Shown: positions 27,640 to 38,949, numbered from the stretch's first letter. The stretch: 64,000 nucleotides of DNA from Sycon ciliatum (GCF_964019385.1 NC_088654.1:14896897-14960896); one strand, 5' to 3'. Numbers and translations: made by a program. Notes: generated by a model from the sequence alone, not told the origin.

Positions 27640-28990
27640 TAATAAAAGTAGAATCCGCTCAGTATATTGGTGTCCACATGGACCAAGATCTCAAGTGGAC
27701 CACCATGGTCAATACGATCGCCAAGAGAGCTGACTCTAAAAAAGCTGTTCTGTTTATAAACAAGCGCTGCGTGCCCCTCCCATACTACATCACGTACCTG
27801 AAGTCCGTTATCTTTGTTGACCTCCTTTATGCTAGCGACTGTTTCTCTGCTGGCCTCACCTCACATCAGCTCGAGCGCCTAGTGCGTCTACTCACGCGTG
27901 CAGTCAGCTGGTTTTTTTTTCAATTCTCCACTTGCATGCCATCTGCCCCTAAGGGAGGGGCACGCAGCGCTTGTTTTTAAACAGAACCGCTTTTTTAGAG
28001 GCAGCTCTCTTGGCGATCGTATTGACCATGGTGGTCCACTTGAGATCTTGGTCCATGTGGACACCAATATACTGAGCGGATTCCACTTGTGCCAGTTGAG
28101 CTCCAGAGCACAGAACATGGACACGATGATTCACAGTACGATGGGCAGGGATGAACGAAATATAGTTTTTACGCTCGTCTAGTACCAGGTTCCTGCTTGC
28201 AAGCCATCTGGCCAGGTGTGTAAGTGCAGAAGAAATAATTATTATTACGTTCCCGTTGATGTTTAGCCTTGCTACTAATGTAGAGCATTACTAGTATGTC
28301 AACTACAAACTGAACTGTAGGCACACCATGCGATTGCACTTCAGTTGCCGCACCACGGGCATAGAGGACAAACAGCAGAGGACCAAGTACGAAACCCTGT
28401 AGCACACCACTGCTGGGGTGAAGTAGCTTGCTGTGCTCGTTCCCAATGGCAATTCTTCGCTCCCGGCCACTTAGGTAGTCTGCCAACCATATCAGCGCAT
28501 TTCCACCAACACCAATATGGGAAGAGGTCGCAGATGAGGGTGCCATGTTGAATCTTGTCGAATTCCTTCGACATGTCAATAAAGGCAGCGGAAATCGAGA
28601 GTTCGAAGTCTTCAGCATAGGCAAAGGCCTCCGATGCCATGACAACACCATCCTCTGTTGAGTGGTGTTTCCGGAATCCGAACTGGCAATCTGGGTGGAG
28701 GCTGTAGGTAGTCAAGAACTCAGTGAGTTGTGAATGTACGATGCGCTCAAGGATCTTTGAGATAATAGGCAGCAGCGAAACAGGTCTGAAATTGGAGGCC
28801 TTGGTAGGGTCGAGCCTCTTGTACACAGGGGTGATATTTTCAAATTTCATGGATGCTGAAAATCTTCCTTCGGAAAGTGACTAGCTGAAGATGACAGTTA
28901 CTGACGGAGCCAAGAGGTCAGAGCACGCTGCTAGTACACGAGCAGGTACGCCATCACTACCCGTTGACTGTGTCGTATCTACTTTTGATC
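27640..28990 (-). mobile_element. LINE RT L-D with an inverted downstream piece
   Basis: Minus strand from 28990: GSDGVPARVLAACSDLLAP, KFENITPVYKRLDPTKASNFRPVSLLPIISKILERI (motifs 0-2), QFGFRKHHSTEDGV, FIDMSKEFDKIQHG (motif A), then a frameshift, GVLQGFVLGPLLFVLYA (motif B), a degraded FADD, and QYIGVHMDQDLKWTTMV (28090-27966). The same IGVHMDQDLKWTTMV segment appears in plus orientation at 27660-27780, and continues LLYASDCFSAGL to about 27925. The 3' part is therefore present both ways round: an inversion junction near 27930. Confidence 0.7.
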
Positions 28991-30119
28991 CGCAATTACT
29001 GATATCCAGTCTCAAGAAATTTTAGATTAATCATATCACCGTAAGTGGGTAAAAAATGCTGTACACTACATCTCTGTACAGATGTTGGAAGTGGCATTTC
29101 TGTGTAAGATACAGGTATGAGCGTTGGTATGTGTCTGATCCTGTTAGGTCATGCCATCACTCAGCTGGCTAGCAAGGAGGAATTCTATAGTCCTTGGGGG
29201 TGTACTCAGACACCTGCTTGTCCAAGTAATTAAAAAAGTCATTGGCTTCACTGACTATACAGCTGATCCAACGGCATATGGCCAAGTTCCAGAGACTGAT
29301 ATTCCATCCACACCAGGCTCTGTACTGATGATCTCCAAGCCCTTCACTTCCATGACAACATATCCGCACACATGGAGTGCAATCATAGTGGCTGTGACTA
29401 CTTAGCAGCCAGGCTCATGAGGTACATACTAGGTGCAGATACATTGTTACCCGACCCAACAGGAACATATTTTTGAATATTTCTGGGAGCTGCTGAATGG
29501 ACCAAACAAATTTTTCAAGTAAAAGCCAACGAAGCAGATTTTGTCTTGCACTAGCACTCGTTGCTCTTCCAGTCGTGAATCGAGGTGACTTTGCTCTGAA
29601 TCGTCACTGTCGATATCTGACAAACTCAAGTGCTAGTGAAGAAGTCGTTCATCGCTCAACAATATCCACTTCCTCATCCTTCTCATCAGCGCTGTTTTCT
29701 TCTACACAAAGTCTCGCCGAGTCGCTTCGCGGCAGATCAGTATAACCCTCCGGAGCTTCGAGGTTTTCACGTGACTCTCTTGATGGGCAATCGCCATTCC
29801 TCCAAAAAAGGTCGTGTCGTGATTGGTGTCAACCACGATGGATGCTCGTGCAATGCTCGTGCTACGCTCACGCCCCGTTCACTTATTCGCCAGCCAAGCG
29901 CAGGTACGTGGGGTTTCCCAGCCGTGTCTCCTCACTTGCCTGGGGCTTTCCTATCTAGCTAGTCACTGACAAGCAAACAAACGCGGGCTTGTCAGGCGGA
30001 AAGAAAGACTAGCGATAAGAAAGACAGAAAGGTGATAGGAAGTAGTTGTTAGGTCGGCGACCTTTCTTTCGCTCGACTTCAACATAAATTTTTGATCAAA
30101 CACAAGGGATGGTTTTCGC
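28991..30119. other. No recognised gene
   Basis: Some frames of 60-110 codons are open on both strands, but none shows a domain, consistent start or repeat relationship that I can recognise. Possibly LINE-derived, given the neighbours. Confidence 0.45.
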
Positions 30120-30560
30120 TGATCCGGGCTCAAATGATACTGGGGAGACAATTGTTGGAACTCTGCACAGCAACACACTGAAGACCAAATTCAGGGTGGT
30201 TTGGGATCCCGTACTTCCGATTCTTGTGGCCTGACTCACACTTTGTGACAAGCCGAGGGTATTTGGAATGTCAGATAGATATGAGCGTTGACCACTTTGG
30301 CAGCTATAGCCAACATTGAAGTCACCACAGATTATTACATCCTTTGGCTAACCTTTAGCACGAGTGAGCGTCGCTTCCAGGGCCTGCCGGTAATATACTC
30401 GCATGTGAGGTGGCCGATACAGACAGATGCTCTTTGAGTGAAATGGGTGGGGAATGATAGAGGCAGGCAGCTGAGTCTCGAGGTGGTCAATTCATCGAAT
30501 GACATTTCGCGACAGTGCTGTTTCACAGCTTGATGTTTTCATAGCCTAACACATTCGGCG
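30120..30560 (-). pseudogene. LINE endonuclease remnant related to L-C
   Basis: At the DNA level it matches 26880-27120 (shared blocks such as AAATGATACTGGGGAGACAA and AACATTGAAGT-ACCACAGATTAT). It therefore represents the same endonuclease region in a second degraded copy. Frames are short. Confidence 0.55.
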
Positions 30561-30602
30561 AGTACATTTCGGCGAAGTTACATTTTCACAGCTACTAGAA
30601 CT

Positions 30603-30716
30603 TTCAGCGGCTTATTTATTTATTTATTTATTTATTCAACATCTCCTGGCCCGTCCGAAGACTGCCAATAAACATGAGAGGTCAGGTGATAGCCAACCAC
30701 GGCAAGCTAAAAGGGG

Positions 30717-30746
<30 letters not shown>
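30603..30746 (-). mobile_element. LINE 3' tail with (AAATA)n
   Basis: Minus strand: a CGTGGTTGGCTATCACCT block, as at 56648-56666 in LINE L-H, then TGTTGAATAAATAAATAAA. The A run at 30717-30746 on the plus strand lies on the 5' side and is a separate simple repeat. Confidence 0.6.
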
Positions 30747-30748
<2 letters not shown>

Positions 30749-31408
30749 TGCTGTCAGAGAGCTTGAAACCGCTAGCAGCACGAGCAACACTGAACCACGA
30801 GTCGTCATGCAAATTCGGAGAGAGTGGGTTAGAAAAAGAGTGTGTTTTAATTGCGGGCGTTTCCTTCTTACCAGCTGAGCTGATTTGCTAACCTCGCCCT
30901 CCATTTCCTTCATCATCATCATCGTCGTCACTACCGCCTCCACCACTATCGGTATTCTTTTCTCCGGTCTTCGCCTCTCTCGCTAGCTCACCACCGGCTT
31001 CACAACCATCGCTGTCCACCTCGCCCTCTTCCTCTTCTTCTCGCTGTCGTCGGGTCCTCTTCGGTCGGGATCTTTCTCTTTCTTTTCACCTATTTATTGT
31101 ACTTCGAAGTAGTAGTATTCTTTTATTTATAGTGGAGAAACCAAAACAAGCAGACGCCTAATAACAATGGACCCACTGTGTAGGGTGGTGGAGGTAGGGG
31201 GGGGGGGGGGGGGGAGACATGGCTAATGGTAAATAGTGGCGACGAAATAGAGCAGTTCCAGCACAGCTACAGAAAAATGGGCCTAAAGCTATAAACAAGC
31301 AAGAATGTGTTGCAAAGCGCTTGACTTGAAGGCGGGGAAGTATTTAATTCATTTTCCATGTTGAATTGTTCGTTTGATTTTGTCTGTATTTCACCTTCCA
31401 ATAAGACA
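30747..31408. other. Low-complexity intergenic stretch
   Basis: CATCATCATC/CGTCGTC and CTTCTTC tracts (30910-31070) and a G run of about 20 (31198-31215). The open frames here are low-complexity artefacts. No gene seen. Confidence 0.55.
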
Positions 31409-31412
31409 TTAA

Positions 31413-33013
31413 GAGAGCATGTCTGAGAATACCAAAGTGTTGGCTCTGACAAGGAAAAGCAGCGGTGATCAGTTGTCACTCCAAACGACAAGCTTCTCCT
31501 TGCGCCAGCAATATTTATTTGTGCGACTGTTGATGTAAAAGCGACTGAAGGCATGAGCGCAATTCTTGAATTTTACTACAAGAGGCACGGCGAAATCTCG
31601 TGCCTTGTGACGCAAGAATGCCAAGTCGCGTGGATCACTGCTCACGAGATTTCAGAGTCACCTTCGTCAAGTGCGCTTGTTACTCGCCTTGAACGCCCGT
31701 TGGTCTGGAAGTGATCACACTTGTGTTGTTACTGCGCTCAAGAACACGCTGACCGTGTTGTAGGCCTACGAACCGGGACTTTCCCTGACCATGTAGGTCG
31801 AAAACCAGTGAAATGGTGATGAAATCACATTCTTTATGACGTAAGAAATCTCTCATGCAGTTCACGTGACAAGTAAGTTCGTGCAGCCAGTGCTGCTCGC
31901 GTGCCAGTGAACACAAAGCGAACGAGCTAGCAGCTTTTGTCGAGCATCGACATGAAAACAAGGAACTCTTACCGTTGGACTATGATCGGGATTGCAGGAG
32001 GTAAGTGTGAAAGATGAATAACTCTCTATGCTGTACGGGGGGGGGGGCATATTGCAACACTCCTAGGACAGTTTGTGAGGGTTCTCAGTAGATCAAGCAG
32101 GAAATACAGCTCATCTTACCTCTGCCATCATGGTCTTTTCCGAGTAGCGTTCCAGTCACGTTCGCGATCGATGGCCGCGTTTCGTGATCCAGGAAGCGTC
32201 ATCCTACGTCACAGAGCACGCGATCTCACCGTGCATCTTGCAATAAAATTCAAAAACTGCGCTCAGGACTTCAGTCACTTTAGCAACAACAGTCGCACAA
32301 AAAAATATTGCTGGCGCAAGGAGAAGCTTGTCGTTTGGAGTGACAACTGATCACTGCTGCTTTTCCTTGTCAGAGCCAACAATACACTTTGTTCTGCGGC
32401 CGTGGGAGTAGTGTTGGAGTAGAAATTGCTGAGGAGACGTCGCGGAGGGGCGATCTTTCCTGCGCAGGTATGACTTTGGTCGTATTTCGGCATGGTCGAG
32501 TGGAAAATTTCAAAAAAGTATAAATTATTTCAAGAAAACCCCAAAAGGAAGATGAGGGGCGATGCCTCAGCGCTAGAAGAGGTGTTCTACTATCTGCCGG
32601 TGTATTGTTCTGGACAATTGAGGACGTAGCTATCTGTTTTGCCAGCGCTTGTAAATTGGCTATTTTCAAGACGATCATTTGTGGCGTCAGGGGGTGATGG
32701 ACCTCGTCTTCTGGGATCCTGGCTTGGCTAAGCGGTACTGCTCCAGGAACTCTTCTAAGGTGAGGCAATGTTGGCTTGATGGAGTTTTGTTCATAGCTTG
32801 TTCGTATACGTTGGGGCATGACTCTAGACCCATAAATAATGTGATATTTCGGCCATTTCTGAGGGGTATCCAAATTTCAAGGTTCCCTTCAGAAACTTTT
32901 TCAAGGGCTTTGCACAATCGATCCACACCCCAAAGGGAACCTACCTGGAAATTTTGAGCGAAATCGGGGAGATCCACTTGCATACATACTTTGGTATTCT
33001 CAGACATGCTCTC
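31413..33013. mobile_element. TTAA-flanked foldback element F1, copy 1
   Basis: Ends are GAGAGCATGTCTGAG and its inverse, each bordered by TTAA (31409-31412 and 33014-33017). The right arm (about 32270-33013) is full length. The left arm keeps only its outer 20 bases and inner part (31432-31560). The arms match the arms of copy 2 (50183-52442). The spacer (about 31560-32270) shares a frame related to that in copy 2: DFLRH, LH-x2-GKS and GLQH on the minus strand near 31750-31860. No transposase motif recognised. TTAA targets are used by piggyBac and Kolobok elements. Confidence 0.65.
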
Positions 33014-33017
33014 TTAA

Positions 33018-33200
33018 AGTATAATAAACAATCGACGAGAAGACAATAGTCGTGAAATGGCAATAAATAAGATAAATTGTGCATCCATGACAACAGCAAT
33101 AAATGAAGAAAGTTAAGCTCCATAACGTGTTCTCGTGACTTTCATCAGTGGAATGCTGTCACATAAACATAATAATAACTAAAACAAACACTGATATACA
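33018..33200 (-). mobile_element. PLE terminal fragment with degenerate hammerhead-like core
   Basis: The ATCGACGAGAAGACAATAGT block resembles the PLE-A/B terminus. On the minus strand near 33155-33120 CCA-CTGATGA is followed by AAGTCACGAGAA and, after a short self-complementary ACGT, by TGG. The CCA/TGG stem I matches PLE-B but the GAAA box is damaged. Foldback F1 copy 1 has inserted next to it. Confidence 0.4.
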
Positions 33201-33851
33201 TGTAGCTTATATGGTTTAAGTTAGAAATACAGCAGTCAGCCAGCAAGTACAAAATGAGAAGTTTGCACCTATCCTGTGTGTGAAAATAATGTATGTGTGA
33301 AAGGCAGTGGGCGATGAATGTGGTACTGTGTGGATGAACGTGATGGTGCGTGCGTGTTGCCTTATTTTAGAGTGTGAGTACAACACCAATTTCTCTTTGT
33401 TAACATGCATTGACAAATAGGATTCAGGCCTTTGGCCTCTGGTTGGTGGATCTAATCTATCCTCCCCCACCGTTTAGGAGCCGCATTTTACGGGCAAACG
33501 GAATACAATTGACAATGGCATGGCGAATGATTAGAACACAACACCAAAAAAATGAAAATAGTTGTATGTGTAAACGGTACTATTTGGTAGGGGAAAAATC
33601 AAAAGTCCCTAATCCCCTTTTGACATCAAAATCAATGAAAAAACGCAAAAAACGAGAGAGAAAAGGCAAACAAAAAATACAAAGGCACTGTCCTGCCCAT
33701 CATCATCTCCAAAACCTCACAGCCGGCCCTCCGAGATTGCCAACTCTCGCAATGCATTCACAGGACGGTGATATGATGTTCCAGCACCGCGGATGCACAT
33801 GATCGCCGACCGCAACAATGCAAAAGCCCGTCGACACCGGATTTACGTCAT
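33201..33851. other. Unassigned, with one orphan frame at 33410-33802
   Basis: The 130-codon plus-strand frame has a Lys/Arg-rich centre and no domain I recognise. It lies outside clear repeats and could be random. No other content seen. Confidence 0.35.
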
Positions 33852-33949
33852 TGTAACAGGTTTAATCAAACTTGAAAAGTAAGAGGCCTGGTTGAGCGCG
33901 CCTCGACCAGTTATATGCAAAATGTGATAGTATACATGTGGCAATGGCG
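33852..33949 (-). repeat. 3' LTR portion shared with the 5' LTR
   Basis: 98 bp identical or nearly so to 38671-38768. Beyond 33949 the two LTRs are unrelated (here CATCCCCCTCCTATGG...), and no CTGTTACA boundary is found before the chromodomain frame at 34148. Confidence 0.7.
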
Positions 33950-34147
33950 TCATCCCCCTCCTATGGAGAGGAAGGAGCTTATAACCCAAATGCTCAAGTG
34001 GAATAGAGTACAATAAGCGCAAACACGTGCGAGACGAAAAAGGCTTCGCACTGAAGTAACACAATAAGACGACTGAAACTCCATGCAAATAAAGTGTAAT
34101 AAGCTCAACAAATGTGTAAGGTGAAACTAGAAGTTCAACTGCAAAAC

Positions 34148-34480
34148 TCAGCGGGCAGAAGCCAAGGTTTTGTACTTCTGAAGTGGAACAATGTCATTAC
34201 CAGATTCATCCAACAAATAATGTTCAGGCTCCCAAGTGGCATCAGAGTAGCCTTGCCACTTGACTAGGTACTGAAGCTGATTCTGCCGGCGGCGGTGACT
34301 GAGAATGTTCTCCACCACATAGCGGGCATGACCATCAAGGTCCGTGATAGGCGGAGGCGTAGGCTGTCTCCTATTAGGAATAGCGTTCTTCTCGTAGGCA
34401 CGGAGTGCCGACACATTAAATACCGGGTGACAGCGGCTGGTATGAGGCAACTTGAGCTTGTAGGCATTCGGGCCGACCAC
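34148..34480 (-). pseudogene. Integrase C-terminal end with chromodomain
   Basis: 110 residues: VGPNAYKLKLP, HPVFNVSALRAY (the integrase GPY/F-type end), then YVVENILSHRR, LQYLVKWQGYSDATWEPEHYL. The last part is a chromodomain: Y-x-VE-x-I, YLVKW-x-GY, TWEP. It would direct integration to particular chromatin. It is separated from the integrase core by frame breaks at about 34490-34530 and a TAG near 34725. Confidence 0.85.
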
Positions 34481-34487
34481 ATGGGTT

Positions 34488-36977
34488 TTAGGAAAGGGGC
34501 CAAACCACTTGGGGGCGTAATTTATGGGATGGTCGGTCCCGAGCTTCAGGAGTCAGGAGGAAATCCCGGTAGACCATTACCAAATCTCCCACCTTCAGCT
34601 TTCCCTCGACCCTTGTCCGATCTGCATAGAAGGCCTGACGAGCTTGAGCTGCCACTAGCGCATCTTGTGAGATCTTGACCGCGTCTTGTCTTGCTTGCAA
34701 CCAATCAGCTGAATCTCTGCCTCCCTAAATAGGGTTGAGGAAGTCGGGTGGTGCTCTGGGATTTAGACCGTAATTTAAGAAGAACGGTGTGTTTCCTGTA
34801 GATGATTGAGTAGCGCTGTTGATAGAAAACTCACAGAGAGGTAGGAGCATATCCCAGTTATCTTGTTTATGATTTACAAAAGCCCTCAGCACATCCTCTA
34901 CTATTCTGTTTACTCGTTCAGTTAGGCCATCTGTCTGAGGGTGATTGGCAGTACTAAATGCTAGTTTCGTTCCTAAGCGATCAAACAATTCCTGAAAAAA
35001 TGCTGCCGTAAATCTTGGATCACGATCACATACAATACTAGAACTCAAACCATGAAGTCGAAATACATGTTGAATATACAGATCAGCACTTCCTTTAGCG
35101 TCAATAGTAGAGGAAGTAGGTGCTAAATGTACACACTTTGTCAAGCGGTCTACAAATACATATATAGCATCATGACCTGTGTCGGTCCTAGGCAAACCCA
35201 TGATATAATCCATCGAGATATCCGCCCACGGCTGACTGGGCACTGGTAAATTCTGCAAGAGACCAGTTTTTAGCTGGCCGCCTTTAACTCGTTGGCAGAC
35301 GTCACATGACTTGACAAACGCCTTTACATCCAGTCCCATTCTGGGCCAATAGAAATATCTAGCGAGTCTGAAGTAGGTGCGATCTCGACCGGGATGCCCC
35401 GCAGTCACACAGTCATGGTATTCTTGAAGCAGGGCGAGTCGGAGTTTGCTACTCTTTGGAATGCATAACCTGTTCTGTGGTGAAGATCTGAGATAAAGAT
35501 AACCGGGTGTTTCATTTAGAAGGTAACGGTCGTGCAGATTGTCATGGCTTGAATTTTTCAGTCTCCTGCTAATGGGAGCAAGATCCTTGTCGCACTTGTA
35601 ACCGCTGACAATTAACTGCGCTAAGTCTGGATTAATCTCTAGGGTATGCTCTATGGCATTCAACTGAATGTTAGGAGGATGGGATAACCCGCCTATTTCA
35701 GAATCACTGAACAGATCTGGACGGCGTGAAAGCGGGTCGGCAATGTTTTTCTTTCCTGGTTTGTGAAAGACCGTAAAGTCATAGTCAGCTAAAAACTCTA
35801 CCCATCTTGCATCACGCTTGGTGAGAGTCGGTTTGGTTCGTAAATAGACAACACCCATATTATCAGTCATCAGGTCAAAGTGGCGGAATAGATAGATTCT
35901 CCAGCACTTTAATGCAAATACCACAGCCAACGTTTCCCTCTCGGCCGCAGTATAGTTGCGTTCTGCAGCTGACAGTTTCCGACTACAATAGGCTACGGGA
36001 TGCAAATCCATATCTTCTCCCTGCTGCAGGAGCACACCCGCCACGGCAAAGTCACTTGCGTCAGTTTCTACCGTGAAGCTTTTCTCAACATCGGCCAGTT
36101 GCAACACTGGCGCCTCGAGTAATGCTGATTTTAGAGACTCGAATGCCTTCTGTCTAGCAGCGCTCCATTCAAAGCGTGAATTTTTTCCGGTGATTTCTTC
36201 TAATGGACGAGAGATGGTCGAGTGTCGATCTATGAACCTTCGGAAATAGTTTGCAAAGCCAAGAAACTTCCTCACATCAGTTACTGATGACGGAGTTGGC
36301 CATGTTTCCACAGCACTTATCTTCTTGGGATCAGGGGAAATTGATGTGCCGTTGATTTTATGCCCCAAGAAGAGAACTTCTCTCACGCCGAATTCGCATT
36401 TAGACTGTTTGCAATACAGCTCACTATTTCTAAGTGTTTCTAGAACTGTTTGAAGATGATGCTGATGATCTTCCCAGGTCTTGCTGAAAACTAGAATGTC
36501 ATCCAAGAATACTACAACGAATTTTCGGAGATGCGGTTGCAGAATAGAGTTCATGAGTGACTGAAAGGTGGCCGGGGCATTAGTCAGCCCGAATCCCATG
36601 ACTCTAAATTGGAAGTGGCCGAACGGCGTATTAATGGCCGTCTTAGAAACATCCGAGTCTTGAATTCTGATTTGATTGTACCCCGACCGCAAGTCCAACT
36701 TGGAGAAATATGCACTGCCCTGGATCGTGTCGAATAAGTCATCAATATTAGGAAGACAAGCTTTGTTTTTGATCGTAATTCTATTCAATTCTCGCCAATC
36801 GCACACCATTCTCAGAGTACCATCCGACTTTTTCACAAAAAAACACAGGTGCACCGTATGGCGACTTACTTGGCTCAATGAATCCCTTCTCAAGTAATTC
36901 TGACAGCTGTGACTGGAGCTCGTCCATCTCTGGTTTCGGCAGGCGGTAGGCGGGTCGAGACGGTGGTCTGGCTCCAT
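34488..36977 (-). pseudogene. RT-RNase H-integrase of the chromodomain element
   Basis: 36977-34725 is open (about 750 codons, the first 40 out of frame). RT: LDLRSGYNQIRI, MGFGLTNAPATFQ, FLDDILVF. RNase H: VETDASDFAVAGVL, AAERETLAVV, LMTDNMG. Integrase: H-x3-H-like TAGHPGRDRTY to CDVCQR, DISMDYIMG, IVCDRDPRF, LTERVNRIVED (D-D-E). A TAG stop follows NPI, then the same frame continues from 34722 to about 34490 with LVAAQARQAFYADR and VGDLVMV. A one-base indel in the A run at 36836-36842 separates it from the protease frame. Confidence 0.88.
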
Positions 36978-37803
36978 CTTCTATCTGGATTTCATGGTCG
37001 ACTGGTCTCTTCGGTGGAAGCTCATTCGGCAGCTCGTCTGGAAATAAATCCTGGTACCTCTTGAGCAGGTTCTGGATGTCTTGTTGCTCTGATTCCTGGA
37101 GTTGTGGCCCGGAACGATTCTCCTCGTTTGCAGCAATGACCCATGCAAGAAACCCCTCGGCTCCACTCCTCAGGGCATGACGAGCTTGTCGGCCACTGAT
37201 AAACATGCTTTCCACAGATGGCCGGTCGGCTGTCGGCGGGTTAGCTGAAGGCAATTTGGCAACAAAGGGCTCACCGTCCAACTGAACTTCGTTCGTACGG
37301 AAGTTGATGCTGGGGTTGTTCCTTGTAAGCCACGGCTTGCCAAGAATAGCGTCGTAGCGAGTCAGGGGGTACACAGTAAAGTGCTGTTCCTCACTGAAGC
37401 CCCCGACTGTCACCCTTAGCGTGCGTGTGGAAATCTGCGGGACCTCGCTGGTCGAGCCGTCCGCCAATGTTACGCTCAGCACTGCTGAGCTTGCATCCGT
37501 GTCAAGATGATGCTTTCGAACAAAACTGTCTGCAATGAAGTCATGCGTCGAACCGGAATCTATCAGCATCACTGCACGGCGACCGCCGATCTTTCCCTGT
37601 ATGCGCAGTAGGTCGTGTTCAGGTTCATTGCCGACGCTGACGTTGCTGACATGACACCTTTCTGCAACGGGACAATTTCCTACAGCTATGGGTGTCTCCG
37701 GCTCCGTAGGTTCCTGGAGAGCAACGTCTTCAACCTCCAGAGCTCCGAACCGGTTAGCGACTGGTACCGGCGTGGGCGCTTGGGTCGTCGCCAGTAAGCG
37801 CAC
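36781..37803 (-). CDS. Aspartyl protease and start of RT
   Basis: The protease motif VMLIDSGSTHDFIADSF is about residues 79-95, with the second conserved block YDAILGKPWL near 150. The C-terminal third is the RT N-terminus (HEIQIEDGARPPSRPAYRL, LLEKGFIEPSKSPYGAPVFF) and runs into the frameshift at the A run. Begins right after the Gag stop at 37812. Confidence 0.8.
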   Translation of the reverse strand: MRLLATTQAPTPVPVANRFGALEVEDVALQEPTEPETPIAVGNCPVAERCHVSNVSVGNEPEHDLLRIQGKIGGRRAVMLIDSGSTHDFIADSFVRKHHLDTDASSAVLSVTLADGSTSEVPQISTRTLRVTVGGFSEEQHFTVYPLTRYDAILGKPWLTRNNPSINFRTNEVQLDGEPFVAKLPSANPPTADRPSVESMFISGRQARHALRSGAEGFLAWVIAANEENRSGPQLQESEQQDIQNLLKRYQDLFPDELPNELPPKRPVDHEIQIEDGARPPSRPAYRLPKPEMDELQSQLSELLEKGFIEPSKSPYGAPVFFCEKVGWYSENGVRLARIE

Positions 37804-37811
37804 CCCCTTTC

Positions 37812-38657
37812 TTACTGGCGACCAGCGTTTGGGTAGCGCTGTCCACCCTCAGTACAGCCTTTAGCGAGGTGGCCTGGCTTCCTGCAAGCAAAGCAGTGTC
37901 CCATTGCTCGCAGTTGGACACGCTCTTGGTCCGTCAGCTTGCGGAGGCCCTGAGTCTCACCACGGAAGCTGGGCACGGAACGCGACTCTCTACTGGCTGG
38001 TGGCCCCGACGCCGGTGGCCCTGACGACTGCTCCACGGTGTTTGCTGCCATGACAGCTTGCTCCAGGGTACGTGGATGCTCACGCATGACCTGTCGCTGG
38101 ATGTGCGGCACTAGACCCCTGACGAACAGCAGCGCTCTGGTGTGGTGGTCGATTTCCGGCACTTGCAGGCTGAGGCGAGTGAAAGCAGCATTGTATGCGT
38201 CCAGCGACCCGCGCTGCGCTGCGGAAATTAGTCCCATACGCGATGTTTCCTCGTTGTGCCGTGGTCCGTACACATCGCCAAGTGCCGCTTTCAGAGCCGG
38301 CCAGTCGGAAAACACTTGGTTAGCTTCCAATGCCGCTATCAACCAAAGACGAGCGTTTCCAGTCAAAAATCCTGCCGCGTAGTCGACCCTCTGTGCCGCA
38401 TTTGGGAGCGCCAACGACCGTAGGGTCATGTCCATTGCAAACGTCCATTCTTTGAATGTAGCGGAATCTCCTCCAAACACAGGCGGCTCTTTCGTAAGGC
38501 GGGGTGTTGGCTCCCACGGTTCCGAGTTCGGATGTATCGTTCGGTTTCCTTGGCTAACGCGCTGAGCGGTCTTGGTATCGTTTATCAGCCGAACGACGAG
38601 TACGAGGAGCGTAAGCAGAGGGACGAGAACACCTGCCAAAAGCAGAGTAGGAACCAT
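37812..38657 (-). CDS. Gag of the chromodomain element
   Basis: 281 residues, ATG overlapping the primer site. The first 22 residues are hydrophobic (LLLAGVLVPLLTLLVLVV), unusual for Gag and resembling a membrane anchor. Then a retrotransposon Gag domain (about residues 55-200; GNARLWL, LKAALGDVYGP, FVRGLVPHIQ) and a zinc knuckle CFACRKPGHLAKGC near the end. Intact. Confidence 0.8.
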   Translation of the reverse strand: MVPTLLLAGVLVPLLTLLVLVVRLINDTKTAQRVSQGNRTIHPNSEPWEPTPRLTKEPPVFGGDSATFKEWTFAMDMTLRSLALPNAAQRVDYAAGFLTGNARLWLIAALEANQVFSDWPALKAALGDVYGPRHNEETSRMGLISAAQRGSLDAYNAAFTRLSLQVPEIDHHTRALLFVRGLVPHIQRQVMREHPRTLEQAVMAANTVEQSSGPPASGPPASRESRSVPSFRGETQGLRKLTDQERVQLRAMGHCFACRKPGHLAKGCTEGGQRYPNAGRQ

Positions 38658-38669
38658 CCTCTGCTACCA
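38658..38669 (-). other. Primer-binding site of the chromodomain element
   Basis: TGGTAGCAGAGG on the minus strand, one base after the 5' LTR. Confidence 0.6.
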
Positions 38670-38670
38670 G

Positions 38671-38853
38671 TGTAACAGGTTTAATCAAACTTGAAAAGTA
38701 AGAGGCCTGGTTGAGCGCGCCTCGACCAGTTATATGCAAAATGTGATAGTATACATGTGGCAATGGCGCCAATGAAGGTGCTAATAGACAGGCGTAAGAC
38801 GCATGAGGTGCGAGGGAGTGTAAAGTTATAGAGAACAGGGGAAAACTGTTACA
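38671..38853 (-). repeat. 5' LTR of the chromodomain element
   Basis: 183 bp, TG...CA on the minus strand, bounded by the GTCAT duplication. Only 38671-38768 matches the 3' LTR. The U3 side (38769-38853) is different. Confidence 0.75.
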
Positions 38854-38949
38854 GTCATTGTCTCGGCATACAACTTCGTGTCCCCACTTGATATGAGGCC
38901 ACACAGGCGCTTGACAAATCTGGCTCACAACAACCGGCCGTTGTGAAAA

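Larger units (their letters stand above)
33852..38853 (-). mobile_element. Chromodomain Ty3/gypsy element (chromovirus-type), minus strand, decayed
   Basis: Termini TGTAACAG...CTGTTACA with target duplication GTCAT (33847-33851 and 38854-38858). Minus order: LTR, primer site TGGTAGCAGAGG, gag with one zinc knuckle, protease, RT, RNase H, integrase, chromodomain. Frames are broken by a homopolymer frameshift near 36840, an in-frame TAG near 34725 and frameshifts near 34490. The LTRs share only their inner 98 bp. Confidence 0.85.

Noticed and set aside
30707-30946. 79-codon minus-strand frame with FFFFF run
   Set aside because: Produced by the A run and CATCATC repeats. No start context or domain.
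33852-34137. A full-length 3' LTR for the chromodomain element equal to the 5' LTR
   Set aside because: Only 98 bp match. The expected CTGTTACA end is not present before 34148, so the boundary was not extended.
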